Shown here: positions 46,815 to 55,324 of the stretch, piece by piece
Position numbering within the stretch: position 1 is the stretch's first letter
How the letters are laid out: every line of letters starts with the position of its first letter
Assembly: GCF_002157355.1 (NCBI RefSeq)
Contig: NZ_LYMK01000038.1
Coordinates: 1 to 64,000, forward strand
Direction of reading: 5' to 3'
Source of the DNA: Variovorax sp. JS1663
Lineage (GTDB): Bacteria; Pseudomonadota; Gammaproteobacteria; Burkholderiales; Burkholderiaceae_C
Length of the DNA stretch: 64,000 nt
Translations under genes and position numbers: made by a program
Notes under the pieces: model-generated
The model's database searches: none
Seen by the model: only the letters and a program-made list of their open reading frames with translations
What the model was told of the DNA's origin: nothing

Positions 46815-48041
46815 TCAGCTCTTCTTCACCAGGGCGCACTGGCCCTTCTCGATCGGCGGAAAGGCTTCGCTGCCGGGAATGGTGGCGCGCACGTTCAGGT
46901 AGTCCCAGCTGCGCTTCGACTCGGCGGGCGTCTTGACCTGGACCAGATACACGTCCTTGACCAGCCGGCCGTCGTCGCGGATGCGGCCGCCACTGGCGAA
47001 GATGTCGTCGATGGGAAGCTCGCGCAGCTTGGCGCGCACCGCCTTCGGGTCGTCGGTGCCTGCGGCGGCGATGGCCTTCAGGTAGGCCATCGCGCCGGAA
47101 TAGTCGGCCGCGTGGACCTCCGAAGGCATCTTGCCCGTGCGCTTGAAGAAGCGTTCGGACCACGCGCGGCTCTTGTCGTCGCGGTCCCAGTAGAAGCTGG
47201 CGGTGGTGTAGATGCCTTGCGCGACGGGCAGGCCCAGCGCGTGGATGTCGCTCAGGAACAGCGCCATCGCCACCAGGTTCTGCTTGCCGCTGCGCATCAG
47301 GCCGAAGTCGCGCGCGGCCTTGATCGAGGCGATGGTGTCGCCGCCTGCATTCGCCAGCCCGATGAACCTGGCGTTGGAGGCCTGGGCCTGCAACAGGTAG
47401 GACGAGAAGTCCGGCGAATTCAACGGATGCTTGACCGACCCCAGCACCTTGCCGCCGCCGGCCTGGATGGCGGCGGTGGCGTCCGCCTGCATCGTCTGGC
47501 CGAACACGTAGTCCGCGGTCAGGAAGAACCAGCTGTCCGCGCCCTGGCGCACCAGCGCCCGCGGCGTGTTGGTCAGCGCGTTGGTGTCGACCTGGTAGTG
47601 GATGGTGTAAGGCGCGCAGGCCTCGTTGGTCAGCCGCGAGGTGTAGGCCGCGGTGATCATCACGATGCGCGACTTCTGCCGGCCGACCTCGGAGATGGCC
47701 AGCGCCGTGCCCGAGGACACGCCGCCGAGGATGGCATCGACCTTGCCGGCGTCGAGCCATTCGCGCGCCTTGGTCGCGGCGATGTCGGGCTTGTTCTGGT
47801 GATCGGCCGAGACCAGCTCGATCGGCTTGCCCAACACCTGGCCGCCGAAGTCCTCGATGGCCATCCGGACCGCCTCCACCGATCCCTTGCCCGAGAAATC
47901 GGAATAGAGCGAGGCCATGTCGGTCAGCAGGCCGATGCGGACCACGTCGTCGGATGCCCCGGCCTGGGCCGAGGCCGTGTGGACGAATGCCACTGCCGCC
48001 AGCGCCGAGATGGCGGTGGAGCTTGCGCGAAGAAAGTTCAT
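46815..48041 (-). CDS. ABC transporter substrate-binding protein (LivJ type)
   Basis: The 408-residue receptor has a signal peptide ending TASA-Q (about 26), then VVRIGLLTDMASLYSDFSGKGSVEAVRMAIEDFGG, typical of the family that binds amino acids, amides or aromatic and side-chain acids. AGGAGA precedes ATG 48041. Its position between the ATPase and permease genes of one operon defines it as the receptor of this importer. The ligand is unknown but may be the substrate of the catabolic island. Confidence 0.88.
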   Translation of the reverse strand: MNFLRASSTAISALAAVAFVHTASAQAGASDDVVRIGLLTDMASLYSDFSGKGSVEAVRMAIEDFGGQVLGKPIELVSADHQNKPDIAATKAREWLDAGKVDAILGGVSSGTALAISEVGRQKSRIVMITAAYTSRLTNEACAPYTIHYQVDTNALTNTPRALVRQGADSWFFLTADYVFGQTMQADATAAIQAGGGKVLGSVKHPLNSPDFSSYLLQAQASNARFIGLANAGGDTIASIKAARDFGLMRSGKQNLVAMALFLSDIHALGLPVAQGIYTTASFYWDRDDKSRAWSERFFKRTGKMPSEVHAADYSGAMAYLKAIAAAGTDDPKAVRAKLRELPIDDIFASGGRIRDDGRLVKDVYLVQVKTPAESKRSWDYLNVRATIPGSEAFPPIEKGQCALVKKS

Positions 48042-48078
48042 TCGGATGTCTCCTGGTCGTTCAATTGGAAAGGGATCG

Positions 48079-48798
48079 TCAGACGCCCAGCACCTCGCGG
48101 AAGCGGGCGCGTGCGTCGGGCCGGTGGGCATCGGCGGCGGCGATGTCCGCCACCACGCGCCCGTGCTCCACCAGCAGATGGCGGTCGGCCAGCGGCAGCG
48201 CGAAGGGCAGGTTCTGCTCGACCAGCACGATGGTGTGCCCCTGTGCGCGCAGCTCGCCTATCGCGCGCGCCAGGGCCTGCACGATCACCGGTGCCAGGCC
48301 TTCGGATATCTCGTCCAGCAGCAGCAGGCGTGCACCGGTGCGCAGGATGCGGGCGAGCGCCAGCATCTGCTGTTCGCCGCCGGACAGGCGCGTTCCCGGG
48401 CTGGCGCCGCGCTCGCGCAGGTTGGGGAACATCGCGTAGATCTGCGCCAGGCTCGCGCCGCCGGGGCGGAGCAGGGGCAGCAGCAGCAGGTTCTCTTCGC
48501 AGCTGAGGTTGGCGAAGATACCGCGCTCCTCCGGGCAATAGCCCAGCCCCAGGCGGGCCACGGCATGCGAGGGCAGCCCGATGGTTTCGCGGCCGTAGAC
48601 CTGCACCGAGCCGGCCCGCCGTCCGGTCAGGCCCAGGATGGCGCGCAGCGTGCTCGTGCGGCCGGCACCGTTGCGGCCGAGCAGGCTGACGACCTCGCCC
48701 TCGCGCACCTCGAAGTCCATGCCGTGGAGCACCTGGGCGTCGCCGTAGTGCGCGGTGAGGCCGCGCACGCGCAGCACTTCAGGCCGGGATTCAGCCAT
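48079..48798 (-). CDS. ABC transporter ATPase (LivF type) with Arg in the P-loop
   Basis: The 239-residue ATPase has signature LSGGEQQMLALARIL, Walker B LLLLDEISEGL and a LivF-like H-loop region. Its Walker A reads GRNGAGRTST: the invariant Lys is Arg (codon CGC, so not a single transition from AAG). Loss of that Lys normally abolishes ATP hydrolysis; Arg may keep partial function. It overlaps the LivG gene by 8 bases. Confidence 0.87.
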   Translation of the reverse strand: MAESRPEVLRVRGLTAHYGDAQVLHGMDFEVREGEVVSLLGRNGAGRTSTLRAILGLTGRRAGSVQVYGRETIGLPSHAVARLGLGYCPEERGIFANLSCEENLLLLPLLRPGGASLAQIYAMFPNLRERGASPGTRLSGGEQQMLALARILRTGARLLLLDEISEGLAPVIVQALARAIGELRAQGHTIVLVEQNLPFALPLADRHLLVEHGRVVADIAAADAHRPDARARFREVLGV

Positions 48799-49612
48799 GG
48801 CCGTGCTCCTCCGCGCCGCCGAGCACGGGGGTGCTGCCGCCCATGTACGCCTCCACCACGCGCGGGTCGCGCGACACGGCCTCGTAGCTGCCTTCGGCCA
48901 GCACCTGGCCGCGCTGCAGCACGGTGATGGTGTCCGCGATGCGCGAGACCACCTGCATGTTGTGTTCCACCAGCAGCACGGTGCGGCCCTGGGCTACGCG
49001 CTGGATCAGCGTGGTGACCGCCTCCACGTCCTCGTGGCCCATGCCCTGCGTCGGCTCGTCCAGCAGCATCAGCTCGGGCTCCAGCGCCAGCGTGGTCGCC
49101 AGCTCCAGCGCGCGGCACCGGCCGTAGGACAGCTCGCTCGCCGGCACGCCGGCCTGCGCGGCGAGGCCGACCTGCTCCAGCAGTTCCATGGCGCGCGGAT
49201 GCAGCGCGCGCAACGAGCGGTTGCTGCGCCAGAAGCAGAACGAGGCACCGCTGCGCCGCTGCAGCGCGATGCGCACGTTCTGCAGCGCGGTCAGGGCCGG
49301 GAAGGTCGCCGAGATCTGGAAAGACCGCACCATGCCGCGCTGTGCCAGCGCCGCCGGCGCGGCATGCGTGATGTCGACGCCGTTGTAGTGGATCGTGCCG
49401 GCGCTGGGCTCGAGGAACTTGGTCAGCAGGTTGAAGCAGGTGGACTTGCCGGCGCCGTTGGGGCCGATCAGCGCGTGGATGCTGCCGCGACGCACCTGGA
49501 GGTCCACGTCCTGCACCGCGGTGAAGCCCATGAAGCGCCGGGTCAGGCCGCGCGTGCGGAGGATCAGGTCGTCCGTGCCTGGACGTGGGAAGGTGGGATC
49601 GTGGCCCGGCAT
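48791..49612 (-). CDS. ABC transporter ATPase (LivG type)
   Basis: The 273-residue ATPase has Walker A GPNGAGKST, a degenerate signature LSYGRCRALELATTLA, and Walker B LMLLDEPTQGM. It is the first gene of the minus-strand Liv-aldehyde dehydrogenase operon. With the LivF partner bearing an Arg P-loop, this subunit may carry the competent site. The 211-base upstream gap shows no TGGT-N3-ACCA operator. Confidence 0.9.
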   Translation of the reverse strand: MPGHDPTFPRPGTDDLILRTRGLTRRFMGFTAVQDVDLQVRRGSIHALIGPNGAGKSTCFNLLTKFLEPSAGTIHYNGVDITHAAPAALAQRGMVRSFQISATFPALTALQNVRIALQRRSGASFCFWRSNRSLRALHPRAMELLEQVGLAAQAGVPASELSYGRCRALELATTLALEPELMLLDEPTQGMGHEDVEAVTTLIQRVAQGRTVLLVEHNMQVVSRIADTITVLQRGQVLAEGSYEAVSRDPRVVEAYMGGSTPVLGGAEEHGHG

Positions 49613-49823
49613 GTCTCGCTCCGTCGTTGGAATGTGGGCGAATGCTAGGCAGCGGCCGGTGTGGCAACAAACGATTAAATCGGAAGCTTTCCTTGAGTTT
49701 TCTGCAAGCGAGAAGCGGCCGCTTCGCTTGCGCCGTGCTCAAGCAAGGCGGGCCGATTTCTCGTTTGAGGGCACCTGCCGTCCCGGCCTAGCATGCGCCG
49801 CATCTTTTACACGGAGACATGCC

Positions 49824-50717
49824 ATGCAGGACACGATCGGCTTCATCGGACTGGGCGCCATGGGGCGGCACATGGTCCCCCACCTGCTGCGCGCAGGCTT
49901 TGCGGTGTTCGTCTGCGACACCAGCGAGCAGGCCGCGGCCGCCATGGTGGCGCAGGGCGCCGTTCGCTGCGACATGCCGCGCCAGGTGGGCGACAGCGCC
50001 GACGTGGTGCTCACCTGCCTGCCCACCCCGGACGTGGTGGAGCAGGTGGTGGTCGGCGAGAACGGCGTGGCCGAAGGCGGCCGCGTGCGCGTGGTCGTCG
50101 ACCATTCGACCACCGGGCCCAGCATGGCGCGCAGCCTGGCGCGGCGCCTGGGCGCGCGCGGCATCGCCTCGCTCGATGCGCCGCTGGCCGGTGGCGTGCC
50201 CGGCGCCGAGGCGGGCACCCTGTCGGTCATGGTCGGGGGCGATGCACAGGCCTACGCGCGCTGCGAGCCGGTGTTTCGCAGTTTCGGGCGCAAGGTGGTT
50301 CACGTGGGCCGGGAGCCCGGGCTGGGCCAGGTGCTCAAGCTGGTCAACAACATGACGGTGGCCGCCACGCTGGTGGCGACGACCGAGGCGGTGCTGTTCG
50401 GCATCAAGAGCGGGCTGGAGGCCGGCCTGCTGCTGGACATGCTGAATGCCAGCACGGCACGCAGTTTCGCCAGCGAGTCACTGTTGGGCCAGGACGTGGT
50501 TCATCGGCGCTTCGACTTCGGCTTCCGGATCGAGCTGATGCGCAAGGACCTGCGCCTGTTCCTGCAGGAGGCCGAGGCAGCCGGCACGCCCGCCTTCACC
50601 AGCGCGCTGACCAAGCAGTTCTTCGACCATGCAATCGCCGCGGGGCACGCCGACCACGACATGACGCACGTGGTGCAGGTCCTGGAGCGCATGGCCGGCG
50701 TCGAGATCGCGCGCTGA
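49824..50717 (+). CDS. 3-hydroxyisobutyrate dehydrogenase-family oxidoreductase
   Basis: The 297-residue beta-hydroxyacid dehydrogenase has the N-terminal motif IGFIGLGAMGRHM for NAD(P), DAPLAGGVPGAEAGTLSVMVGG for substrate contacts, and catalytic Lys in GQVLKLVNNM. Family members oxidise hydroxyisobutyrate, or reduce tartronate semialdehyde and similar compounds. GGAGA precedes the start. It is divergent from the Liv operon and convergent with a Bug receptor. Confidence 0.85.
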   Translation: MQDTIGFIGLGAMGRHMVPHLLRAGFAVFVCDTSEQAAAAMVAQGAVRCDMPRQVGDSADVVLTCLPTPDVVEQVVVGENGVAEGGRVRVVVDHSTTGPSMARSLARRLGARGIASLDAPLAGGVPGAEAGTLSVMVGGDAQAYARCEPVFRSFGRKVVHVGREPGLGQVLKLVNNMTVAATLVATTEAVLFGIKSGLEAGLLLDMLNASTARSFASESLLGQDVVHRRFDFGFRIELMRKDLRLFLQEAEAAGTPAFTSALTKQFFDHAIAAGHADHDMTHVVQVLERMAGVEIAR

Positions 50718-50730
50718 GCGCGCGCACCCC

Positions 50731-51705
50731 CTACAACTTCACCCGCCCCGCATCCACCAGCTTCTGCGTCAGCGCCAGCTGGTCCTTCATGAAGCGCTGC
50801 GTCTTGTCGCCATTCCACGGCGCCGGCTCGAAGCCCAGTTCCAGCAGCTTGGCACGCACGTCGGGCATCACGAGGATGCGTGCCAGCTCTGCCGTCAGCT
50901 TGTCGACGATGGGCTTCGGCGTCTTCGCGGGCACGAAGGCGGCGGCCCAGCCGGGCATGTCGACCTGCGGGTAGCCCAGCTCGGCGAAGGTCGGCACGTC
51001 GGGGTAGGCAGGGAAGCGTGCGGCGCCGGCCACGGCCAGGGGCTTGATCTTGCCGGGGTAGCGGTTCACGCCGCCGACCGACACCACCGCCGCATCGATC
51101 TGTCCGCCCAGCAGATCCTGCAGTGCCGGCGCCTCGCCCTTGTAGGGCACGTGCACGGTGTTGATGCCGGCCGCCATGTTGAACAGCTCGCCGACGAAAT
51201 GCCCGCCCGAGCCCTGGCCGTAGGAGCCGTAGGAGATCCTGCCGGGCCGGGTCTTGGCGAGCGCCACGTACTGCTTGAGCGTGGACACCGGCAGGCTCTC
51301 GCGGATGCCGATGGCGATCGGCGTGAGCGCGAGCATGCCCACCGGCTGCAGGTCCTCCAGCCGATAGCCCGGCTTCGGCATCAGCACCGTGTTGCTCAGC
51401 AGCGCGCTGTAGCCCACCAGCACGGTGTGGCCGTCGGCCGGCGCCTGCGACACGGTCGCGGCGGAGATCGCGCCGCTCGCGCCGGGCTTGGATTCGACGA
51501 TGCAGGGCTGGCCCCAGGCCTCGGTCAGCTTCTGGCCGATGAGCCGCATCATGGTGTCGTGGCCCCCGCCCGCAGGCGTGGGAATCACGAACCTGATGAC
51601 CGACGAAGGAAAGGGCTGCGACGGCCCCTGCGCCCGCGCAAGCGGCAGGGCGCCGGCACCGAGCGAGCCGATGGCGGCGAGCGCGTGGCGTCGGGTGAAG
51701 TTCAT
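50731..51705 (-). CDS. Bug/TctC-family periplasmic receptor 2
   Basis: The 324-residue solute-binding protein has a Tat-like signal (NFTRRHALAAIGSLGAGALPLARA) and the family marks VIPTPAGGGHD, APADGHTVLVG, YGSYGQGSGGHFVGE and YPDVPTFAELGYP. It resembles receptor 3 (56307-57290) more than receptor 1. No membrane partner is encoded nearby. An operator lies 54-64 bases upstream, so it probably belongs to the island regulon. Confidence 0.88.
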   Translation of the reverse strand: MNFTRRHALAAIGSLGAGALPLARAQGPSQPFPSSVIRFVIPTPAGGGHDTMMRLIGQKLTEAWGQPCIVESKPGASGAISAATVSQAPADGHTVLVGYSALLSNTVLMPKPGYRLEDLQPVGMLALTPIAIGIRESLPVSTLKQYVALAKTRPGRISYGSYGQGSGGHFVGELFNMAAGINTVHVPYKGEAPALQDLLGGQIDAAVVSVGGVNRYPGKIKPLAVAGAARFPAYPDVPTFAELGYPQVDMPGWAAAFVPAKTPKPIVDKLTAELARILVMPDVRAKLLELGFEPAPWNGDKTQRFMKDQLALTQKLVDAGRVKL

Positions 51706-51758
51706 GCGATGTCTCCTTGTGTGATGGATTCGGCTGCTATACGATCGCTGTCGATCAT

Positions 51759-51769
51759 TGGTTCAACCA
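51759..51769. promoter_or_regulatory. TGGT-N3-ACCA operator between Bug receptor 2 and the qor remnant
   Basis: TGGTTCAACCA inside ATCATTGGTTCAACCAT matches the 40988 site across 18 bases of flank and core except at its ends, which suggests a shared regulator. Confidence 0.7.
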
Positions 51770-51867
51770 TAGATTAAACAGCAAAGTGAACGATTCATCC
51801 ACCCCTGCCGCGGCGCCTGCCGGCGGGTTCGATGCGGTGCAGGCTGGGCGGCAGCGAAGGAGACCCG

Positions 51868-52510
51868 ATGACGAACCGCCTCCCCACGACGATGCGCGCA
51901 TGGCGCGTCGAAGCTCTTCGCGCTGCGCATGGCGGGCCGGCTGCAGCCCGGCGACACGCTGCTCGTGCATGCCGCCGCGGGCGGCGTGGGCAGCGCCGCG
52001 CTGCAACTGGGCAAGCTGATGGGCGCGCGCGTCATCGCCACCGCGGGCAGCGCGCGGAAAGTGCAGGCCTGCCTGGACGCTGGTGCGGATGCCGTGCTGG
52101 ACTATGGCGACCCCGGTTGGGTCGAGGCCTTCCGCCAGATGGCGCCGGGCGGCGCCGACGTCATCTACGACCCGGTGGGCGGCGAGGTGGGCGCGCAGAG
52201 CCTGCGCTGCCTGGCCTACGGCGCGCGCTACCTCGTCATCGGATTCGCCGGCGGCACGCTGACCCAGCTGCCGGCCAACCGGCTGCTGCTGCACAACGCG
52301 AGCGCGGTCGGCGTGCTGTGGGGCGAGGTGCGCAAGCGCGACACCGCGCTGGCGGCGCAGCTCACGCGCGAGGTCTGCGACCGGCATGCCCAGGGCCGCA
52401 TCCGGCTCATGCCCGGGGCTTCGTTCGCGTTCGCGGAGGCGCGCGAGGCGCTTGCCGCGCTCGAGGGCCGATCCACGGTCGGCAAGGCCTGGCTGCGGGT
52501 GTCGCAATAG
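51868..52510 (+). pseudogene. Quinone oxidoreductase (MDR family) with internal deletion and frameshift
   Basis: An ATG at 51868 with GAAGGAGA upstream starts a normal MDR N-terminus (MRAWRVEAL). Within about 20 codons the reading frame must shift to continue into the intact Rossmann half (from about 51918: FALRMAGRLQPGDTLLVHAAAGGVG...). The whole GroES-like substrate domain, roughly 110 residues compared with the paralogue at 62885-63868, is missing. An internal ATG at 51929 could make a 193-residue NADP-binding fragment, but without the catalytic domain it is unlikely to be an enzyme. Upstream, codons from GTG 51787 (NDSSTPAAAPAGGFDAVQ) may be the start of another deleted gene. Confidence 0.78.
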
Positions 52511-52585
52511 CGGCGTGCAAGGCGAAGCAAACCGCAACCAGATCGCCCGCCTCGAGCTGGCGCCTCACTGAAAGGACCCACCCTC

Positions 52586-53629
52586 ATGTACATGCCACCT
52601 GATACCCGGCTCAAGCTGGACCCGCGCGACGAATACACGCACCCGCCGGAGCCGGTAGGTCACTACAACGAGAGCATGTATTTCAATGCCTTCGACGCCG
52701 CGCGCCGCATCGGCGCGTGGGTGCGCATCGGCAACCGGCCCAATGAGGGGCATGCGGAGATGAGCTGCTGCGTCTACCTGCCCGATGGGCGGGTGGGCTT
52801 CATGTTCGGCCGTCCTGCCATCACCGGCAACGAGCGGATGGCTGCGGCCGGGATGGTCTTCGAGGTGATCGAGCCGTTCAAGCGGCATCGTGTGAGCTAC
52901 GAGGGCGAGCTGCTGCTGATGGACGATCCGCTGGCCATGGCTGACCCGAGCGCGGCCTTCAAGCGCTACCCGAAGCGGCCGGCCTCGATCGAGCTGGACT
53001 TCGAGGGGGTGTCACCGATGCATGGCGGCGAGATCGTCGACCTGGAGGGGAAACCCATCGTGCCGGACCCGGCGCATGCGGTCTATCGCGGCCATACCGA
53101 ACAGAACATGGCGGTGAATGGGTACATCACCGTGGATGGTGTGAAGCATGAACTGGTGGGCGGCACCGGCTATCGCGACAAGTCCTGGGGGCCGCGGCAC
53201 TGGCACAGCTTCTTTTGGTACAAGTGGCTGCCCGTCACCTTCTCGCGCGACTTCGGCATCCTGCTGTCGATCAAGGGGCGGCCGGAGGGCGGCGCGAATC
53301 GCGTCAGCGGCAACGTGCTGCGGGAGGGCGTGTACGAGCCGGTGGTCGATGGGCGCATCGAGACCGAATACGACGCCGCGTGGATTCCGCGCGGGCTCAC
53401 GGCGTGGGTGACGACCGAGCGGCAAACCTACGTGATGAAGGGGCGCGTGCTGACCACGGTGCCGCTGCGGCATCGGCGCGTGGGGGCGAGCGACTTCCGG
53501 ACGTACACGCGCATCACCGAGAGCTTGACGGAGTTCGACTGCGATGGGCGGACCGTGCTGGGGATGACGGAGTACTGCGACCTGATGAACGACGGCGTGC
53601 CGATCTCGGAGCAGCGGCCACCGGCGTGA
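52586..53629 (+). CDS. DUF7064/DUF7065-type CrtC-like protein of unknown function
   Basis: The 347-residue protein has the GTGYRDKSWGPRHW motif and two beta-rich halves seen in the DUF7064/7065 (AttH/CrtC lipocalin-like) group. No signal peptide is present. Homologous genes occur near lipid, terpenoid and steroid catabolism genes, but no reaction is established to my knowledge. AAGGA precedes ATG 52586. The last few codons (RPPA) overlap the antisense remnant of a Bug receptor gene, so the natural C-terminus may have been altered by a deletion. Confidence 0.6.
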   Translation: MYMPPDTRLKLDPRDEYTHPPEPVGHYNESMYFNAFDAARRIGAWVRIGNRPNEGHAEMSCCVYLPDGRVGFMFGRPAITGNERMAAAGMVFEVIEPFKRHRVSYEGELLLMDDPLAMADPSAAFKRYPKRPASIELDFEGVSPMHGGEIVDLEGKPIVPDPAHAVYRGHTEQNMAVNGYITVDGVKHELVGGTGYRDKSWGPRHWHSFFWYKWLPVTFSRDFGILLSIKGRPEGGANRVSGNVLREGVYEPVVDGRIETEYDAAWIPRGLTAWVTTERQTYVMKGRVLTTVPLRHRRVGASDFRTYTRITESLTEFDCDGRTVLGMTEYCDLMNDGVPISEQRPPA

Positions 53630-53836
53630 GCTCCTGCAGCGTGTAGCCGGGGGACTTCGCCGTCAGGCTGGTGAGCACCAGGCTGCTGAGCGACAGCACC
53701 ATCGTGTGGCCGTCCGGCGGCGCCTTGGCGACCAGGGCGTAGGCGACGGCGCCGCCGGCGAGGACGGGCGATGCGGCGGCGAGGGTGCGCAGGGCCTGGC
53801 GTCGGGCGGGGGGGGGTGCGTGCCTTGTCTCCGTTG
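53616..53836 (-). pseudogene. Remnant of a Bug/TctC receptor gene
   Basis: Minus-strand codons read as a receptor signal peptide (ARRQALRTLAAASPVLAGGAVA) joined directly to a mid-protein segment (LVAKAPPDGHTMVLSL...PGYTLQELTPVA), so about 60 residues between them are missing and everything after TPVA is gone. No ATG is in place; an ACG stands where the start is expected after GGAGA, next to a run of nine G/C (53808-53816). It sits directly after the DUF6285 gene, the usual position for a Bug gene here. Confidence 0.75.
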
Positions 53837-53841
53837 ATGAG

Positions 53842-54207
53842 TCAGGCCCGCCTGCGCGTCCAGGCGGGGTTGTCGATGGCCAGCGCGTCGCGCAGGCTCT
53901 CGCGCAGGTGCTGCAGCAGGGCCTCGTCCGCCAGGTCGAAGGAGCCCGCCTCGATGCGCCGCGCGAGTTCCGCGCGCAGCGCGGGCAGGTCGTCCGATCC
54001 GCTGTCCAGCAGCGCCTGCAGCCGTGCCTGCTCGGCGGCGTCGGCCGCATCGCCGAGTGCGAGCTCGCGGGTCAGCAGGCGCAGCACGTTGACGATGACG
54101 CGCGTGCGAAAGCGCGGGAAGCCGGCGAGCGCGGGCAGCACGTCGCGCTCGAGGTCGTCGGCTGCGGCCTGCAGCAGTGTGGCGGCGGAGGGGACGAAGG
54201 CGGGCAT
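53842..54207 (-). CDS. DUF6285 protein, LvaB-like kinase partner
   Basis: The 121-residue helical protein resembles the DUF6285 family. Its gene directly follows an aminoglycoside-phosphotransferase-like gene, the arrangement of lvaA-lvaB in levulinate catabolism, where LvaB supports LvaA in phosphorylating 4-hydroxyacyl-CoA. There are no catalytic motifs of its own. The pairing is the main support; identification of DUF6285 with LvaB is from memory. Confidence 0.65.
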   Translation of the reverse strand: MPAFVPSAATLLQAAADDLERDVLPALAGFPRFRTRVIVNVLRLLTRELALGDAADAAEQARLQALLDSGSDDLPALRAELARRIEAGSFDLADEALLQHLRESLRDALAIDNPAWTRRRA

Positions 54208-54219
54208 GGGGCGTCCTCC

Positions 54220-55230
54220 TCAGTCCTTGGCGGTGGCGAGCGTCATGAAGTCCCACAGCGGTTCTTCCAGCCGCCGGCCGACGGCGGCAAGCTCGCTGCT
54301 CGCGGGCTGCCCGTCGGCGCCGCGCGCCAGGCCGCGCCGCACGCAGGAGATGGCCCACTTGAGGTTGGACATCGCTTCCCAGAAGCGAACGCGCCGCGGG
54401 TCGACGCGCATGCCGCTCGCGCGTTCGTAGGCCGCATAGAGGTCCTCGCGCATGCCGAATCCGCCTGCCTCGCCTTGGCCGCCGAAGCGCCAACTGCGCG
54501 TGCACAGCACGCCCAGGTCGTGCATCGGGTCGCCGATGCGCGCGATCTCCCAGTCGAGCACGGAGCGCACGCCCTCGGCCGGGTCGACGATCAGGTTGCC
54601 GGTGCGGAAGTCCGCATGCACGACGCGGGCCTCGTCGTCCGGCGGCAGGCGTTCGCCGATCCAGCGCATCGCATACGACAGGGCAGGGTGGACGAAGGGA
54701 TGTTCCTTGAGCAGGCCTCCATAGACAGCGAGCTCGTCGGCGGGGCCGAGGCGCGCCAGGAAGCTCAGCCCGTCCGAGGGCATGCGGTGGATGGCGGCGA
54801 GGATCTCGCCGCACTGCGCCGCCAGGCGTGGGCGCACGGCGTCGAAGGCGTGGTCGGCCACGATGCGCTTGCCGAGCGTTTCGCCCTCGATGCGCTCCGT
54901 GATGTAGCCGCTGCCCAGCTTGTCGGCGGGCGTGAGCACGTGCACGACGCGCGGTGCGGGCACGCCGGTGGCGCGGGCGGCGATCATCAATGCAGCGTCT
55001 TCCTCCGCCGTGAGCTTGGGCGGGCGGCGTGCCGGGCTGCCGATGTCCGGTGCGCGCGGCGGGGTCTGCTGGAGGATCAGCGGATGGCGGCCTTCGGCGT
55101 CGAGCCAGTCGAAGGACCAGGTGGTTTTTGTGGCGCCGCCGGTGAGGCGGGTCAGGGATTGCACCTCGCCCCGAGGGCCGGCGCGCGCGAGCACGGCTGC
55201 CAGCGCGTTGCGTGTTTCCTCCGGGCTCAT
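54220..55230 (-). CDS. Phosphotransferase family protein, LvaA/ACAD10-11-type hydroxyacyl-CoA kinase
   Basis: The 336-residue protein has the APH-type kinase fold: an N-terminal lobe (LTGGATKTTWSFDW), the catalytic loop VVHADFRTGNLIVD and the metal Asp in VLDWEIARIGDPMHDLG. Homologues LvaA and the kinase domain of ACAD10/11 phosphorylate the 4-hydroxyl of 4-hydroxyacyl-CoA so that an acyl-CoA dehydrogenase-type enzyme can eliminate it. The operon also has two acyl-CoA dehydrogenases and a CoA ligase, which fits. ATG 55230 begins the conserved region. Confidence 0.78.
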   Translation of the reverse strand: MSPEETRNALAAVLARAGPRGEVQSLTRLTGGATKTTWSFDWLDAEGRHPLILQQTPPRAPDIGSPARRPPKLTAEEDAALMIAARATGVPAPRVVHVLTPADKLGSGYITERIEGETLGKRIVADHAFDAVRPRLAAQCGEILAAIHRMPSDGLSFLARLGPADELAVYGGLLKEHPFVHPALSYAMRWIGERLPPDDEARVVHADFRTGNLIVDPAEGVRSVLDWEIARIGDPMHDLGVLCTRSWRFGGQGEAGGFGMREDLYAAYERASGMRVDPRRVRFWEAMSNLKWAISCVRRGLARGADGQPASSELAAVGRRLEEPLWDFMTLATAKD

Positions 55231-55324
55231 GGCAGGACCTCGTTCGGTCTTTGTTTTGGCCTTGCTGTTTGATTGGCGCAGGGGCCGGGAATTCGCCGCA
55301 GAGGGAGAGGGAGCAAGACCGTGC

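Noticed and set aside
49613..49823. Another TGGT-N3-ACCA operator before the second Liv operon
   Set aside because: I found no matching palindrome in this gap, so this operon is not assigned to the regulon.
51787..52020. A separate small protein starting at GTG 51787
   Set aside because: After about 20 plausible codons the frame becomes an Arg/Ala/Pro-rich shadow of the qor remnant. I kept it only as a possible gene stub.
51929..52510. Functional short oxidoreductase from the internal ATG
   Set aside because: It would lack the whole N-terminal catalytic domain, and upstream remnant codons show that a longer gene was deleted.
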